64,000 nt of DNA from CAKZLS01 sp963771545 (GCA_963771545.1 CAVYTX010000002.1:1612001-1676000); one strand, 5' to 3'; shown: positions 16,734-24,602, counted from the first letter of the stretch. Program-made: numbers and translations. The notes: generated by a model from the sequence alone, not told the origin.

Positions 16734-16772
16734 CTGAAGCCAGCCTTAAACGCATTCTCAGCGTGGCTTCAG
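16734..16772. promoter_or_regulatory. Inverted repeat in the divergent PepSY intergenic region
   Basis: A perfect 9-bp inverted repeat, CTGAAGCCA at 16734-16742 and TGGCTTCAG at 16764-16772, lies between the two divergent PepSY genes. The 21-bp spacer contains CTTAAACGCATTC. The position suits an operator or promoter-overlapping site controlled by the neighbouring response regulator. This is inference; OmpR-family regulators more often bind direct repeats. Confidence 0.35.
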
Positions 16773-16832
16773 CTTGGGACCGTTATGGTTTCCGCCATCA
16801 TCATATGCCTTTCCGCAATCACGGAGACCAAC

Positions 16833-17177
16833 ATGAACGACGACCGGAAGACCAAAAGAACCGGATGGACCATTGCAACCCTCGGCGTCATAACCACGCT
16901 GGGTTTGGTCGCGGGGACCGCAGGCTCGGCGATGGCCTCGGAGAAAGGCCAATACGGCCAGCCTAAGGCGGCCTCGGAGATCGCTACCTCAGGGCAATAC
17001 CTGTCCATGGAACAGGTTGTCGCCGAGTTGAAGCAACAGGGCTTCGGAGACGTCTACGAAGTGGAGCGCGAACGCGGCGCCTATGAGGTCAAGGCGCGCA
17101 ATCCCCAAGGCGACATGGTCAAGCTCTACGTCGATCCTCGGACCGGTAAGGTGCTCCGCCACAAGCTCGACGACTGA
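16833..17177 (+). CDS. Periplasmic PepSY domain protein (plus-strand copy)
   Basis: The 114-residue product starts at the ATG at 16833, with GGAG eight nucleotides upstream. It has a signal peptide (WTIATLGVITTLGLVAGTAGSAMA) and a PepSY domain: YLSMEQVVAELKQQGFGDVYEVERERGAYEVKARNPQGDMVKLYVDPRTGKVL. It opens a plus-strand run with a small exported protein, a b-type cytochrome and a di-haem peroxidase, and is a likely target of the divergent two-component system. Confidence 0.85.
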   Translation: MNDDRKTKRTGWTIATLGVITTLGLVAGTAGSAMASEKGQYGQPKAASEIATSGQYLSMEQVVAELKQQGFGDVYEVERERGAYEVKARNPQGDMVKLYVDPRTGKVLRHKLDD

Positions 17178-17269
17178 AGCGCCATCAAGTCACGGGGCCG
17201 ATGGCGTCAACGAAGAGCGCCGTCGGCACGGCGGTCAATCGACCATCTCGCAGGACGGAGGAGAAAGTG

Positions 17270-17632
17270 ATGTCTAGACATTTGGCAATGACAACGGCAG
17301 TCGCGCTCGTACTGCTGGCTCCCGCCATAGCCAGCGCGCAATCGGCGGACGCCGATCAACCGCCGATCTACGGAAGCCAGATCATGACCGAGCAGGAGCG
17401 CCTGGAGTACCGGCAGCGCATGCGGAACGCCACCTCCGCCACCAAACAGCAGCAAATCCGCGCCGAGCACCACCAGCGCATGCAGCAGCGGGCGCAACAA
17501 ATGGGCAAAACCTTGCCCGACGAACCGCCCGCTCGCGGCATGGGCGCGGGCACGGGCATGGGGCGCGGCCAAGGAATGGGCCCCGGTCAAGGCATGGGAT
17601 CCAAGGGCGGAGGCCGCGGCGCCGGCAAGTGA
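17270..17632 (+). CDS. Small exported Gln/Arg-rich protein with Gly/Met-rich tail
   Basis: The 120-residue product has a signal peptide (MTTAVALVLLAPAIASAQ) after MSRHLA, with GGAGGAGAAAG directly upstream of the ATG at 17270. The middle, YGSQIMTEQERLEYRQRMRNATSATKQQQIRAEHHQRMQQRAQQMG, is a charged helix found in small proteobacterial periplasmic proteins. The tail is a run of GMG repeats. It may be a periplasmic metal- or stress-related protein of the CpxP/Spy size class, but I see no firm motif for that. It lies between the PepSY and cytochrome b genes. Confidence 0.7.
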   Translation: MSRHLAMTTAVALVLLAPAIASAQSADADQPPIYGSQIMTEQERLEYRQRMRNATSATKQQQIRAEHHQRMQQRAQQMGKTLPDEPPARGMGAGTGMGRGQGMGPGQGMGSKGGGRGAGK

Positions 17633-17692
17633 TAGCCAACGGCGGGCGGCGCCGGGAAACCGCCGCTATCCCGCCCGACCAGGAGAAACACC

Positions 17693-18433
17693 ATGCGTTC
17701 CGTTCCCGTTTGGGATTTCCCGACTCGAATATTCCATTGGACGCTCGCCGTCGCCGTCATCACCAGCTACCTGACCGGCGAAGAGGAAGGAGTCTGGTTC
17801 CTCGTTCACACGGTCTCCGGATACACCGTGGCCCTGCTGCTAGTGTTCCGGCTCGTCTGGGGCTTCGTCGGCAGCGTCCATTCGCGGTTCTCCGACTTCG
17901 TCTACTCGGGCCGGTCGGTGAAGGACTACGCAAAACAGCTCCTCAAGTTCAATCCACCTCGGTTCGTGGGGCACAACCCCCTCGGCGGCTGGATGGTCAT
18001 CCTTATGCTTGCCGTCCTCGCGGGCACTGTCGTGACCGGTTTATTTTCCGGCAATGACGAAGGAAGCGCCGGCATCCTGCTGCCGTTGATCGCCGCGCCG
18101 GGCGGAGACGGCCTGGCCGAGGTTCATGAGTTTTTCGGCAACTTCATAATGGTTCTGGCGGCCATCCACGTCCTCGCCGTGTTCGTTGACTGGTTCCTCA
18201 CCAAGGAAAACCTGGTCATGGCGATGATCACCGGCCGCAAGACCCTCGACGACACGGAGGCCAATAAGCAGCGACCGTTGGTCAGCGGCTGGAGAGGCGT
18301 GGCGGCTGCCTTGATTGCCGCCGCCCTCGGCGCCGGCTTGTTTCAGCAAACGGATTTCGCCGCCATGGCCAGCGCCGGGGAACGCGCAAGATACGGGCAC
18401 GAATTCGAGAATCACGAAGTGCATGACGACTGA
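17693..18433 (+). CDS. Cytochrome b561-type membrane protein (di-haem b)
   Basis: The 246-residue protein starts VPVWDFPTRIFHWTLAVAVI, the classical opening of NiFe-hydrogenase-type b cytochromes, with His ligands in FHW, LVHTVSGYTVALLLVFRLVWGFVG, VHEFFGNFIMVLAAIHVLAVFVDW. There are four core TM helices plus a C-terminal helix (GVAAALIAAALGAGLF). It should pass electrons between the quinone pool and a periplasmic partner. The di-haem peroxidase 17 bp downstream is the obvious partner. Confidence 0.9.
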   Translation: MRSVPVWDFPTRIFHWTLAVAVITSYLTGEEEGVWFLVHTVSGYTVALLLVFRLVWGFVGSVHSRFSDFVYSGRSVKDYAKQLLKFNPPRFVGHNPLGGWMVILMLAVLAGTVVTGLFSGNDEGSAGILLPLIAAPGGDGLAEVHEFFGNFIMVLAAIHVLAVFVDWFLTKENLVMAMITGRKTLDDTEANKQRPLVSGWRGVAAALIAAALGAGLFQQTDFAAMASAGERARYGHEFENHEVHDD

Positions 18434-18450
18434 AACGAGAGGAGGGACAC

Positions 18451-19491
18451 ATGCGACGCATTGTTTTGGCGACTATATCGGTGGTGGGGCTGCTTGCGAG
18501 CGTGCCGGCGTCGGCCGAGGGCGACCTGATGTCGGAGGCGAAGGATCTATTCGAACCGATTCCGTCATCGCCGCCGGAAATCGAAGGCAATCCGGCGACA
18601 CCGGAAAAGGTTGAGTTGGGCAAGATGCTCTATTTCGATCCACGGCTCTCCGAGAGCCACACCATCAGCTGCAATTCCTGTCACATTGTCGGCCTCGGCG
18701 GGGTCGACATGCTGGAGACCTCGATCGGCCACCGCTGGCAAAGAGGCGGGCGGAACGCTCCCACCGTGCTCAATTCCGTGTTCAATACCGCGCAGTTCTG
18801 GGACGGCCGGGCCAAGGATCTGGCTGATCAGGCCGGGGGGCCCATGGTCAACCCGGTGGAAATGGCGAGTTCGCCCGAACACGTGGTGGAACAGATCTCG
18901 GCCATTCCCGGCTACGTCGAAGAATTCAAGCGGGCCTATCCCGGCGACGGGAACCCAGTGACCCTAGACAACGCCACCAAGGCGATCGAGGTGTTCGAGG
19001 CGACCCTGATCACGCCGAACGCGCCCTTCGATCGCTATCTCGAAGGCGATGCCAGTGCGCTTGATGATCAGGAGAAGAACGGGCTCAAGCTGTTTATCGA
19101 CAGCGGTTGCGCCTCCTGTCACAACGGCATCAACGTCGGCGGCGGCATGTACGCGCCGTTCGGCGTTGTGGAGAAGCCGGGCGCCGATTTCCTGCCGGTC
19201 GCCGATAAGGGTCGTTTCGAGGTCACCAAGTCGGTGGACGACGAGTATGTCTTCAAAGTTCCGACACTCCGGAACATCGCCCTGACGCCGCCCTATTTCC
19301 ATACCGGCAAAGCGTGGGATCTGCGCCAGGCCGTGGCGGTGATGGCGTCGAGCCAGTTGGGCGCCAAGTTGACCGATGAGCAGGTGGATACGATCACCGC
19401 TTTCCTCCACACCCTCACCGGCGATCAGCCCAAGGTCGAATACCCGATCCTGCCGCCGAGCGTCGCGACGACCCCACGGCCAAAACCGTAG
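18451..19491 (+). CDS. Di-haem cytochrome c peroxidase (CcpA/MauG superfamily)
   Basis: The 346-residue product has a signal peptide (cleavage near residue 22), the first haem site CNSCH at 74-78, the second CASCH at 220-224, and family motifs LGKMLYFDPRLSES, RNAPTVLNSVFNTAQFWDGRA and FKVPTLRNIALTPPYFHTGKA. These enzymes reduce periplasmic hydrogen peroxide with electrons from c- or b-type cytochromes. It is last in the PepSY-cytochrome b operon. A strong hairpin follows at 19544. Confidence 0.93.
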   Translation: MRRIVLATISVVGLLASVPASAEGDLMSEAKDLFEPIPSSPPEIEGNPATPEKVELGKMLYFDPRLSESHTISCNSCHIVGLGGVDMLETSIGHRWQRGGRNAPTVLNSVFNTAQFWDGRAKDLADQAGGPMVNPVEMASSPEHVVEQISAIPGYVEEFKRAYPGDGNPVTLDNATKAIEVFEATLITPNAPFDRYLEGDASALDDQEKNGLKLFIDSGCASCHNGINVGGGMYAPFGVVEKPGADFLPVADKGRFEVTKSVDDEYVFKVPTLRNIALTPPYFHTGKAWDLRQAVAVMASSQLGAKLTDEQVDTITAFLHTLTGDQPKVEYPILPPSVATTPRPKP

Positions 19492-19543
19492 CCGCCAGAG
19501 TTTGATGGCCAACGGGATCCCGGGATCAAGCCAGGGCAACGCC

Positions 19544-19567
19544 GCCGGAGCGCCAACGCGCTCCGGC
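19544..19567 (+). terminator. Perfect 10-bp hairpin after the peroxidase gene
   Basis: The arms GCCGGAGCGC (19544-19553) and GCGCTCCGGC (19558-19567) pair perfectly across a 4-nt loop, 53 bp after the peroxidase stop. There is no clear T-tract, so it may be an intrinsic terminator of the weak-tail type or a simple mRNA-stabilising hairpin. Confidence 0.5.
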
Positions 19568-19719
19568 GCCTTGGCGTCTCCAAAACAGATGTTGTGCACT
19601 TTCTCATACGAGGGATCGTGGCTCGCCAGCCCGCCGGATCAAACTGAAAACACCCTCGAATCCGGGCTAAATCCTGGACCGATCAACAACCCCGGATGGG
19701 AATCGCCAGGTGTCCCCGC

Positions 19720-19860
19720 GACCTGATGAAGGGAATTCACGACCGCTGCGTCGAACACGGAGGCGTACCCGGCACCGACCATATCGACTATGTGCGGGGC
19801 GCCAACATCGCGGGTTTCGTCAAGGTCGTTAACGCGATGCTGGCCTATGGCGTGGTCTGA
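19720..19860 (+). pseudogene. gdhA: C-terminal fragment of NADP-type glutamate dehydrogenase
   Basis: About 46 codons, DLMKGIHDRC, then DHIDYVRGANIAGFVKV and NAMLAYGVV followed by TGA, match the extreme C-terminus of GdhA, where KGANIAGFVKVADAM is highly conserved. Nothing of the rest of the enzyme precedes it. The homology begins directly after GTGTCCCCGCGA, which resembles the end of repeat family A. It is therefore a truncated remnant left at a rearrangement point. Confidence 0.75.
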
Positions 19861-19900
19861 TCCAATGCCCCGGCAGGCCGTGGTGTTCTTAGCGGGCACT

Positions 19901-20506
19901 CTACTTTTTCGTCGCCCGCTTGAATGATTCGAACGCCGCTTTGTTCGCCTTTTCGAACGCCTGGCGCGAGTCCGACAGCGCCTTCATCATCGCGGACCAT
20001 GACTCCGTCCCGGCTTGACTCAGGCTGTCCAGCCGGGCCTTCGCCAACTCGGCCTCTCTTCTCATTTTTTCGGCGGCCGTTTCGAGATCGGCCTTGCGCG
20101 CGCCGGTGAAGTCCGTCGCCGCGCCTTGCAGCTTTTCGACCGTGTCCTGCCACGCTTTCATCTGCGCCTCGGCGCGTGCCCGGAATGCCGCGCGGTTCTG
20201 TTCGGCCGTTTCCGCCGCCGAGTTGAGGTAGCTCTTGGCCGCCGCCTCGAAAGCGTTCCAGTTGGCCTGCATCTGGATATTGATATCGGCCCAAGCCAAC
20301 TCTCCCGCTTCGCGCAGCTCGTCCATTTCCTTGCTGAATTCATCGCGCTTGATCTTCATGTCGGCGAGCGCGGACTCGGCATTGGCGCGGGCTTGAGACC
20401 GCAAATCCTTGATGCCGGCTTCCATGGAGGACACGGCCGCGTCCATCTCGTCCAGCCTGCTCTTCGCCCATTCCGTATAAGCGTGCATCCCGCCTTGGTT
20501 CGTCAT
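19901..20506 (-). CDS. Alpha-helical, coiled-coil rich protein (phasin/apolipoprotein-like)
   Basis: From the ATG at 20506 the product is 201 residues, nearly all charged amphipathic helix: YTEWAKSRLDEMDAAVSSMEAG, ADMKIKRDEFSKEMDELREAGELAWADINIQMQANWNAFEAAAKSYLNSAAE, and ESWSAMMKALSDSRQAFEKANKAAFESFKRATKK. There is no signal peptide or TM helix. The C-terminus (LSDSRQAFEKANKAAFESFK) is like phasins and similar granule- or membrane-surface coating proteins. I cannot assign a named family. It sits between the gdhA fragment and the broken permease but appears intact. Confidence 0.7.
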   Translation of the reverse strand: MTNQGGMHAYTEWAKSRLDEMDAAVSSMEAGIKDLRSQARANAESALADMKIKRDEFSKEMDELREAGELAWADINIQMQANWNAFEAAAKSYLNSAAETAEQNRAAFRARAEAQMKAWQDTVEKLQGAATDFTGARKADLETAAEKMRREAELAKARLDSLSQAGTESWSAMMKALSDSRQAFEKANKAAFESFKRATKK

Positions 20507-20640
20507 TGCCCGTTCTCCTCTCGCGCCCGTTCGCGCATTTCGATTTCGCTTGGCGCCAACGTTACCCATGCCCGGCCCGTCCGTCCAGCACATGCTTGCC
20601 GCGCCGACAACGCCCACTTCGGCAATGGTGGCTTGGCAGC

Positions 20641-21286
20641 GCGTTCGGGATCTTCCTGTTGCGCCAGGCGTTCAAGTCGACGCCCAAGGAACTGGAGGAG
20701 GCCGCGCGGCTGGAGGGCTGCGGCGTGCTCGGGGTGCTGTGGCGGGTTTATACCAACTTGCACTGATAGTGACCCATTGTGATCGCGTTTCCCGCCTCCT
20801 CGGCAGGAGGGGCCGCGCCGGCGATGGGGTCCCATCGTCAAGCGGTTCCGACGCCCCGAGGATGCGGGAAACGCGACCCGCAGGGCGGCCTTCCGAGGTT
20901 ACCGGACAGCGTTGCGCGGCGCTTATGATGCTCCCGCATCACCGCGCACCACGCTCCTTGCCGGAAACCTCGGAAGGCCGTCACAATGAGTCAGTATCAG
21001 TGCAAGTTGGTATTATGTGCCGCTGGCCCGGCCCACCTATCTGGCCTACGGCCTGGTTTCCATCAGCCATCACTGGAACAATTTTCTGTGGCCGCTGGTG
21101 GTGACCAATTCGGTGGAGACCCGGCCGCTCACCGTCGGCCTCGGCATCTTCGGGGCGCCGGAATCCGGTGTCGACTGGTCGATCGTCTCGGCGGCGACGC
21201 TGCTGTCGGTGGCGCCGCTGCTCATCGCCTTTCTATTGTTCCAGCGCCAGTTCGTGCAATCTTTCATGCACGCCGGGATTAAGTAA
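20641..21286 (+). pseudogene. MalG/UgpE-type ABC sugar permease, 5'-truncated and split by a MITE
   Basis: The left piece reads AFGIFLLRQAFKSTPKELEEAARLEGCGVLGVLWRVY, including the EAA loop of carbohydrate ABC permeases. The right piece, from 21016, reads VPLARPTYLAYGLVSISHHWNNFLWPLVVTNSVETRPLTVGLGIFGAPESGVDWSI and continues to the normal C-terminus. Deleting 20751-21015 (the element plus one TTA) joins the two in frame as RVYVPLARP, exactly as the family expects. The first two-thirds of the gene is missing upstream of 20641 and no other transporter gene remains, so the locus was already decayed or was cut later. Confidence 0.85.
20751..21012. mobile_element. MITE type 1, copy 1 (262 bp), inside the ABC permease remnant
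   Basis: The ends are inverted repeats starting TACCAACTTGCACTGATA. The element is flanked by TTA at 20748-20750 and 21013-21015, a 3-bp target duplication. It encodes no transposase, and contains internal hairpins such as CCTCGGCAGGAGG and GATGGGGTCCCATC. Full or partial relatives lie at 24603, 25842 and 21287; the interior is also shared with the type 2 MITE at 12132. Confidence 0.9.
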
Positions 21287-21425
21287 TACCAACGGTCATT
21301 GATAATGACCCATTGGGGCGGCCTTTCGACGTTTCCGGCAAGGAGCGGGGTGCGCGGTGATGCGGGAGCAGCATAAGCGCCGCGCCCATCAGGGGCCCTC
21401 CGGAAACCTCGATAGGCCGTCACAA
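21287..21425. mobile_element. Degenerate, internally deleted MITE type 1 relative
   Basis: It begins TACCAACGGTCATTGATAATGACC directly after the TAA stop of the permease remnant. It then follows, in inverted orientation, the right half of the type 1 element (TTTCCGGCAAGGAGCG, GGTGCGCGGTGATGCGGGAGCA, TAAGCGCCGCGC) and ends near CGTCACAA. The middle portion is missing. Confidence 0.7.
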
Positions 21426-21448
21426 CCGGGGTTCCGGGGACACCGGGC

Positions 21449-21541
21449 TTCCGGGGACATCTTATCTAATTTACATCCGTTCGGTAGACCTATCGGGGTT
21501 CCGGGGACATCTTATCTAATTTACATTCGTTCGGTAGACCT
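21449..21541 (-). repeat. Repeat family A, two tandem short copies (50-bp period)
   Basis: Two 43-bp units at 21449-21491 and 21499-21541 read, on the minus strand, AGGTCTACCGAACG, then ATGTAAATTAGATAAGATGTCCCCGGAA. They correspond to the last half of the 90-bp repeats at 7573 and 9357. A third end-like segment, CAGTAACATGTCCCCAGAACC, at about 21590-21610 marks the truncated side of the IS5-type fragment. Confidence 0.75.
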
Positions 21542-21603
21542 ATGGGTCGCCCATGGCACGGTTCGCACGCAGCGTCGCTCCCAGTAGATCAGTAACATGT
21601 CCC

Positions 21604-21798
21604 CAGAACCATCGGCCATTCGCGGGGCCGGCCGGTCCGCGCCGGCGGCGGCATGAACGGCGCGATGATCTCCCACTCCGCATCGCTCAGATCGCTTCCA
21701 TAATGCAGATGATCGCGGCTATGCTGCCGCCGGGTGGTCGGTGTCCACATGTGCCCCTCCAGCTGGCTTTGACAACCCTTTGGAATCACATCTGAACC
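21604..21798 (-). pseudogene. IS5-type transposase N-terminal fragment with IS end
   Basis: On the minus strand, an IS end (GGTTCAGATGTGATTCCAAA) is followed by an ATG at 21750 and MWTPTTRRQHSRDHLHYGSD, LSDAEWEIIAPFMPPPARTGRPREWPM, the conserved N-terminal region of IS5-family transposases. The match stops at about 21604, exactly where an ACATGTCCCC sequence of repeat family A begins. All catalytic residues are missing, so it is inactive. Confidence 0.8.
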
Positions 21799-21864
21799 CC
21801 GCCATCCACCCAAAAATCGAGTTTCAAGACGGCCTCTTAGGACTTCTACGGAAAAGGAACGGAC

Positions 21865-22266
21865 ATGCCAAAAGATTGGAAGGATATAAGTGACGACGAA
21901 ATCCTGAACGACGATGTATCAAATACAGCTAGGATAGCGCGCTATCAGCGGTTAATGGAAAAAAAGAACATCGATGCCCTCTATAAACTCAAAGATACGC
22001 TCACGCAGCTTATGGAAAGTGTTGACCAAGCAAATCAAAATTTTAAAATGCAAACTGGTGAGTTAATTAATACGTACGAAAAAATATCGAGAAACCAGGG
22101 TCGACAGCAACTGCTAGTCATAGCACTGTCGTGTATCATTACTTTTGCAACAGTTGCATATACATGGATCACCTGGGAATCAGTTTCTACGATGCGCGAA
22201 GCTAACCGTATTCAGCAAAAGTTTTTCGATTTAAAATCGCAGCAGCCGTACTCCGTCCCTTACTAA
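21865..22266 (+). CDS. Membrane-anchored coiled-coil hypothetical protein
   Basis: The 133-residue protein has an AAGGAAC ribosome binding site, an acidic N-terminus (MPKDWKDISDDEILNDD), a coiled-coil-like helix (about residues 30-80) and one TM helix near residues 90-108 (LLVIALSCIITFATVAYTW), followed by a short polar tail. Codon use is AT-rich compared with the core genes of the window. It stands alone after the IS5-type fragment and is followed by a family B hairpin. No family recognised. Confidence 0.6.
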   Translation: MPKDWKDISDDEILNDDVSNTARIARYQRLMEKKNIDALYKLKDTLTQLMESVDQANQNFKMQTGELINTYEKISRNQGRQQLLVIALSCIITFATVAYTWITWESVSTMREANRIQQKFFDLKSQQPYSVPY

Positions 22267-22360
22267 GCACCACAATTACGCGGCAAGGTACGGCGCGCAT
22301 TTTTTCGGTGCGCTCTTTTGGTAGGCGGAGGTCTATGGGATCGGGTGTTTAAAACACAAT

Positions 22361-22401
22361 GGGGTCAGATTCAGTTGAAAATCAAATGAACTTCTGACCC
22401 T
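22361..22401. repeat. Repeat family B hairpin, copy 2
   Basis: GGGGTCAGATTCAGTTGA and TCAAATGAACTTCTGACCCT pair imperfectly around AAA. It is preceded by AACACAAT, as is copy 4 at 24777. It lies about 95 bp after the stop of the orphan gene at 21865. Confidence 0.7.
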
Positions 22402-22480
22402 TTGATGTTCTTCCTTCGTGTACTTGGCGAGCACAAAGGTCACATGAGCGTTCAACTTTACCGATAAGGGGTACGGATCT

Positions 22481-22798
22481 ATGAAGAAAATCACACTTCA
22501 CTCCGCTCTCGCCTGCGCCCTCGGAATCACCTTGGTGACCGTACTGGCTACGGACGCCCAGGCCGGCATCAAGGAGCGCTTGATCGGTTACAACGGGTAT
22601 CTGGACGTATGCGAGCGGGCGATCCTAGACAGCGGCGTAGACAAGTCTTTCCCCGTTTGCGCCACGGCGATCCGCGACACAACGGATTTTGTCCTCAGCT
22701 TGCCGGATCGTCCGCGCCTGGACCACATACACGAAATCCGGGACTTGGAGGAACGGATCGGCGTGCTCTTGCTTTGGATAGCGGATCCCGTGAAATGA
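22481..22798 (+). CDS. Small exported hypothetical protein
   Basis: The 105-residue product has a clear signal peptide (MKKITLHSALACALGITLVTVLATDAQA, cleavage near residue 28). The mature part has two cysteines (LDVCERAILDSGVDKSFPVCATAI) likely to form a disulfide, and a helical C-terminus, LDHIHEIRDLEERIGVLLLWIADPVK. No named family comes to mind. It is flanked by family B hairpins on both sides (22361 and 22865). Confidence 0.65.
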   Translation: MKKITLHSALACALGITLVTVLATDAQAGIKERLIGYNGYLDVCERAILDSGVDKSFPVCATAIRDTTDFVLSLPDRPRLDHIHEIRDLEERIGVLLLWIADPVK

Positions 22799-22864
22799 AC
22801 ACAGAGCAATTTGAATCCACCATGCGTGCCCAACAACTCGGCCTTATGCTTGACATGGGCCAGA

Positions 22865-22915
22865 AGCAAGGGGGTCAGAGTCATTTGATTTTCAAACGAA
22901 TCTGACCCCCTTGCT
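22865..22915. repeat. Repeat family B hairpin, copy 3 (51 bp, best palindrome)
   Basis: The arms AGCAAGGGGGTCAGA and TCTGACCCCCTTGCT pair perfectly, and GTCATTTGA / TCAAACGAA extend the stem nearly to the central TTT. It lies between the small exported protein and the truncated barrel-protein pseudogene. Confidence 0.85.
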
Positions 22916-22922
22916 TACGCAT

Positions 22923-23111
22923 ACCGGCAAGTGGAGCGGGACAAGCAAGGTTAACGATTAGAAGGTCCGGGTAATTGAAGGACCCTATGAATGCGTAGCA
23001 GGAAGTGGCCGCTTTGCAGGGATCAAGTGCAAAGGAAAATACGTGTCCACCGTGCAAGAGGGTGGTTTCATGATCGGAGAGTTCGAAGGGAAGATGACGT
23101 TGCCCGACTGA
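22923..23111 (+). pseudogene. Truncated secreted beta-barrel-like protein fragment
   Basis: The frame reads TGKWSGTSKVND, a TAG, then KVRVIEGPYECVAGSGRFAG, IKCKGKYVSTVQEGGFMIGEFEG and KMTLPD followed by TGA. The GTGK(W/Y)SG pattern and the final GxG strands resemble the C-terminal half of the secreted protein encoded at 24912, and the 'tGsGrFaGIkGkGky' pattern is common to small exported barrels. It has lost its 5' part at the family B hairpin and carries an internal stop. Confidence 0.45.
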
Positions 23112-23479
23112 TCTCCAGATCCACAAAGCAGCGTTGGTTTTGCAGCGGCAGGGCTTCGGTCCCGTCGCTATCTTGTCGTCCTTGTTGACCTCGCATCCGT
23201 CGTCAAGCCCACCTCGCACGATGTGAGGTCGTGATTGGCCTGAAACCCCGGATGACTGTTCGGTGGCTACTCTCCCCTGCCCGCCCCAAAAGGCCGCAGC
23301 CGCAATACCCTCAGCTTCGGACCATCACTCAGGGTGACGAGAACCGTCACCGATGACCCATGGCGGACAGTTGAGCCATCCTTTTCAGTGAATGCTAAGG
23401 CAGGGCTTTAAGTATTCTCGGATACTGGTATAGATTCCAAACGGCAGTTTTGTAGCTTAAAGAGGATCCTTGTCGGAAA
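23112..23479. other. Gene-free interval
   Basis: I find no gene in this stretch. It contains an imperfect inverted repeat (GACCTCGCA near 23188 and TGTGAGGTC near 23223) and a run of mixed sequence without start or ribosome binding signals. The last 80 bp before 23480 are AT-richer and probably hold the promoter of the DUF2806 gene. Confidence 0.4.
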
Positions 23480-24457
23480 ATGTCGGAAAGAATTGATCCC
23501 CTTGCAGGAGAGGTATCCCTGCAGGCTGAACTCACCGACAAAGGTGTTGCGGCGTCAGCACGGAGTTGGGCGGTCACTGCCTTAGATCGTTTGGTCGGCA
23601 ACTTAGTCGACGTTCCTGGGGCTTACATTGAAAGGTGGGTTCAGAAAATCAGGCGGAAATCCGATTTCACACAAACACTGCAAGAAGCTGAGTTTCAAGC
23701 GGGGTTGGATAAGCTTGAATCCGACCCACAGTTTGGTGATCGCGTTTTAAACCAATTTCTGATGTCGCAAGCGCGGAAACAGAACAACCGTGAGGAGGTT
23801 GCTCGAATAGCGATCAGCAATTTAGTAGAAGAGCAAGAGGCTGTTGTTGATGAGACAGCTGAAGAGCTTGATGAGGATTGGCTCAACACGTTCGAAAAAC
23901 ACGCGGAAAATGCATCGGGAGAACGACTGAGGGAAATGTGGGGTAAGGTACTCGCGGGCGAAATTCGGCAGCCGGGCACGTATTCACTATCTACATTGAG
24001 ATTTATATCTGAGTTGGATCTGGAAATCGCACGGTTATTTCAAAGTATTTCTAAATATAGATTGCCTCGTGGATTTTTACCACAACCAAAATCTTTACAA
24101 GGAGAAGAATTACTAAAATATAATTTCCTTGAAGAAGTTGGTTTGCTACAGGGTGTTAACATTATATATGAAGATATCGAAACAAAGGAGGAAGATTGGT
24201 GTTACTACTTTTTAGAACAATTCGCGGTGAGATTTCGCTCACGGAAATCAATCAAAATGGGTATTATTCCACTGACTCGCGTAGGAAGAGAAATTGCAAC
24301 AATACTTCCTAAAGAACCAGAATATAATATAGCAAAATTTGTCGCTGTTAATTACAAACATGTATCATCTGAAATAGAGATTGTGCAAAAAATGGGAAGT
24401 TTGCCAGATGGTCAATATCAAATTCGCATTATAGAAAAAATGCAGGGTAAAAAGTAA
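23480..24457 (+). CDS. DUF2806 domain protein
   Basis: The 325-residue protein shows the DUF2806 core in its middle: DEDWLNTFEKHAENASGERLREMWGKVLAGEIRQPGTYSLSTLRFISELD. This region is shared with a group of standalone bacterial proteins of unknown function, several of which occur in accessory islands. The C-terminal third (FLEEVGLLQGVNIIYEDIE, IIPLTRVGREIATILP) is mixed alpha/beta. There is no signal peptide or TM helix. Codon use is strongly AT-biased, especially after residue 170, unlike flanking genes, so it is probably transferred. Its function is unknown; a defence role would be speculation. Confidence 0.75.
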   Translation: MSERIDPLAGEVSLQAELTDKGVAASARSWAVTALDRLVGNLVDVPGAYIERWVQKIRRKSDFTQTLQEAEFQAGLDKLESDPQFGDRVLNQFLMSQARKQNNREEVARIAISNLVEEQEAVVDETAEELDEDWLNTFEKHAENASGERLREMWGKVLAGEIRQPGTYSLSTLRFISELDLEIARLFQSISKYRLPRGFLPQPKSLQGEELLKYNFLEEVGLLQGVNIIYEDIETKEEDWCYYFLEQFAVRFRSRKSIKMGIIPLTRVGREIATILPKEPEYNIAKFVAVNYKHVSSEIEIVQKMGSLPDGQYQIRIIEKMQGKK

Positions 24458-24513
24458 ACACACCATCTATCGGGTGGGTGGATGTGTCATTCTTTCCCAT
24501 ACAACAGACGGCT

Positions 24514-24602
24514 TCTGGTCTTGGCTACCTCCCGGACTCCTCGTACAGCCGCGCAGAGGATCCGGTTTTGGAGGCAAGGGGGACATTCTGAGGGGCGTTT
24601 TA
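24514..24602. repeat. Repeat D, copy 1 (89 bp, left flank of a MITE)
   Basis: This segment, TCTGGTCTTGGCTACCTCCC through GGAGGCAAGGGGGACATTCT to GGGGCGTTTTA, recurs at 25753-25841 at equal length with about ten differences. In both places a type 1 MITE follows at the same base, so element and flank were duplicated together. Confidence 0.8.

Noticed and set aside
20751..21104. Proteins of 100-180 residues predicted across the type 1 MITEs
   Set aside because: Frames reading through TIRs and hairpins in three copies are not conserved at start or stop and break known genes.
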